Below are positions 63,501 to 64,000 of a stretch of DNA of 64,000 nucleotides, one piece after another. The notes under the pieces were generated by a model, which did not search any database, was not told the DNA's origin, and saw only the letters and a list, made by a program, of their open reading frames with translations. Every line of letters starts with the position of its first letter. The stretch's first letter is position 1. The position numbers were made by a program, and so were the translations under genes. This DNA is from Varroa destructor (Eukaryota; Arthropoda; Arachnida; Mesostigmata; Varroidae): positions 24,059,325 through 24,123,324 of the forward strand of contig NW_019211458.1 of the NCBI RefSeq assembly GCF_002443255.2, read 5' to 3'.

Positions 63501-64000
63501 CACTATGACGGCTGATCTACATGTGTAGAGAGTCATTCAATATGCAAGCCCAAAACACATAGAATAGGTGCCACACGCTAACTGAGCTCGTAGAGGCTCG
63601 CTAAAGCTGTGACGATTATTATAAACCAGTTAGTTACTACATTTTACATATTTATTTTCGCTGCCATTCGAAACTGGACAACATATATTCGTATTTAGTA
63701 GGCGCAGCACCCACTAAGGTTAATATGGCCTAAGGACGCTGAAACATTGTCATCGAATTAGGTACCCCACTCGGAATTTTTCGGTCATACTGAAATTTAT
63801 ATTTTAATTTTACCTGGATTTGAAATTATTCCTGATGTAATTTGTATATAAAGAAGAAAAGAAGCAGCCTTTTGGTAATTTAGGTATCATCTACACTATG
63901 TTAACAATTGGAATCATATATTTACAGTAGGAATAGATACTGATACTCGAGCTTACTACGGCTACTGTAGTTATTGCAGTTCCTACAGGCATTGAAATTT

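Larger units (their letters stand above)
59011..64000 (-). other. 3' part of endophilin-A intron 1
   Basis: Nearly 5 kb upstream of exon 2 in gene sense, reaching the window edge. I searched the minus strand for a first exon coding the conserved N-terminal amphipathic helix of endophilins and saw none. Contains two hairpins (60425-60464 and 60468-60541) and short unsupported ORFs. A separate gene inside the intron cannot be excluded but is not evident. Confidence 0.7.

Noticed and set aside
1..64000. CRISPR arrays, operons, prophage or insertion sequences
   Set aside because: No regularly spaced repeats, no closely packed same-strand ORFs and no transposase domain were seen; spliced endophilin shows the DNA is eukaryotic.

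Overview
This is animal nuclear DNA, most likely from an arthropod. It is AT-rich and full of (TA)n microsatellites, has introns of several kilobases with GT..AG borders, and contains one 100-N scaffold gap. The one confidently named gene is endophilin-A. Its linker carries an SPMRSPA block that I know from insect endophilin A. A mite or other arachnid would fit, but that is an inference; nothing in the window fixes the species. I see no operons, Shine-Dalgarno sites, CRISPR arrays or intact mobile elements.

Region 1-13,400 has no supported gene. It holds scattered short ORFs, TA repeats and a perfect 25-bp hairpin at 9576-9629. Region 13,400-14,640 holds one intact single-exon ORF (13616-14224, + strand, 202 aa) for a small secreted Ala/Ser/Pro/Tyr-rich protein, probably of the cuticle or extracellular matrix. 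A fossil tRNA-like element follows it. Region 14,640-33,180 is intergenic, with microsatellites, a second tRNA-like fossil and a few short ORFs I cannot support.

From about 33,165 to the right-hand edge the window is the minus-strand endophilin-A gene. Seven coding exons join in frame: 59010-58942, 54271-54028, 49267-49014, 40550-40337, 36363-36256, 33789-33668 and 33496-33377. Together they encode 376 residues: most of the BAR domain, a proline-rich linker and a complete C-terminal SH3 domain. The initiating exon, expected to encode about 15 residues of the N-terminal amphipathic helix, lies beyond position 64,000.

The most notable signal is in the linker of this gene. The linker exon 36256-36363 is symmetric (108 nt, phase 1-1). 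Its 3' splice site is preceded, in gene sense, by 365 nt without a single AG dinucleotide. That zone begins right at a CTAAC branch-point-like motif. This is the signature of a very distant branch point and of regulated cassette splicing. The same AG-free zone accounts for the two long overlapping ORFs there, since TAG cannot occur. The next exon also has a candidate distant branch point, about 104 nt away. Exons 4 and 5 each have tandem in-frame donors, so the region between BAR and SH3 looks built for isoform diversity.
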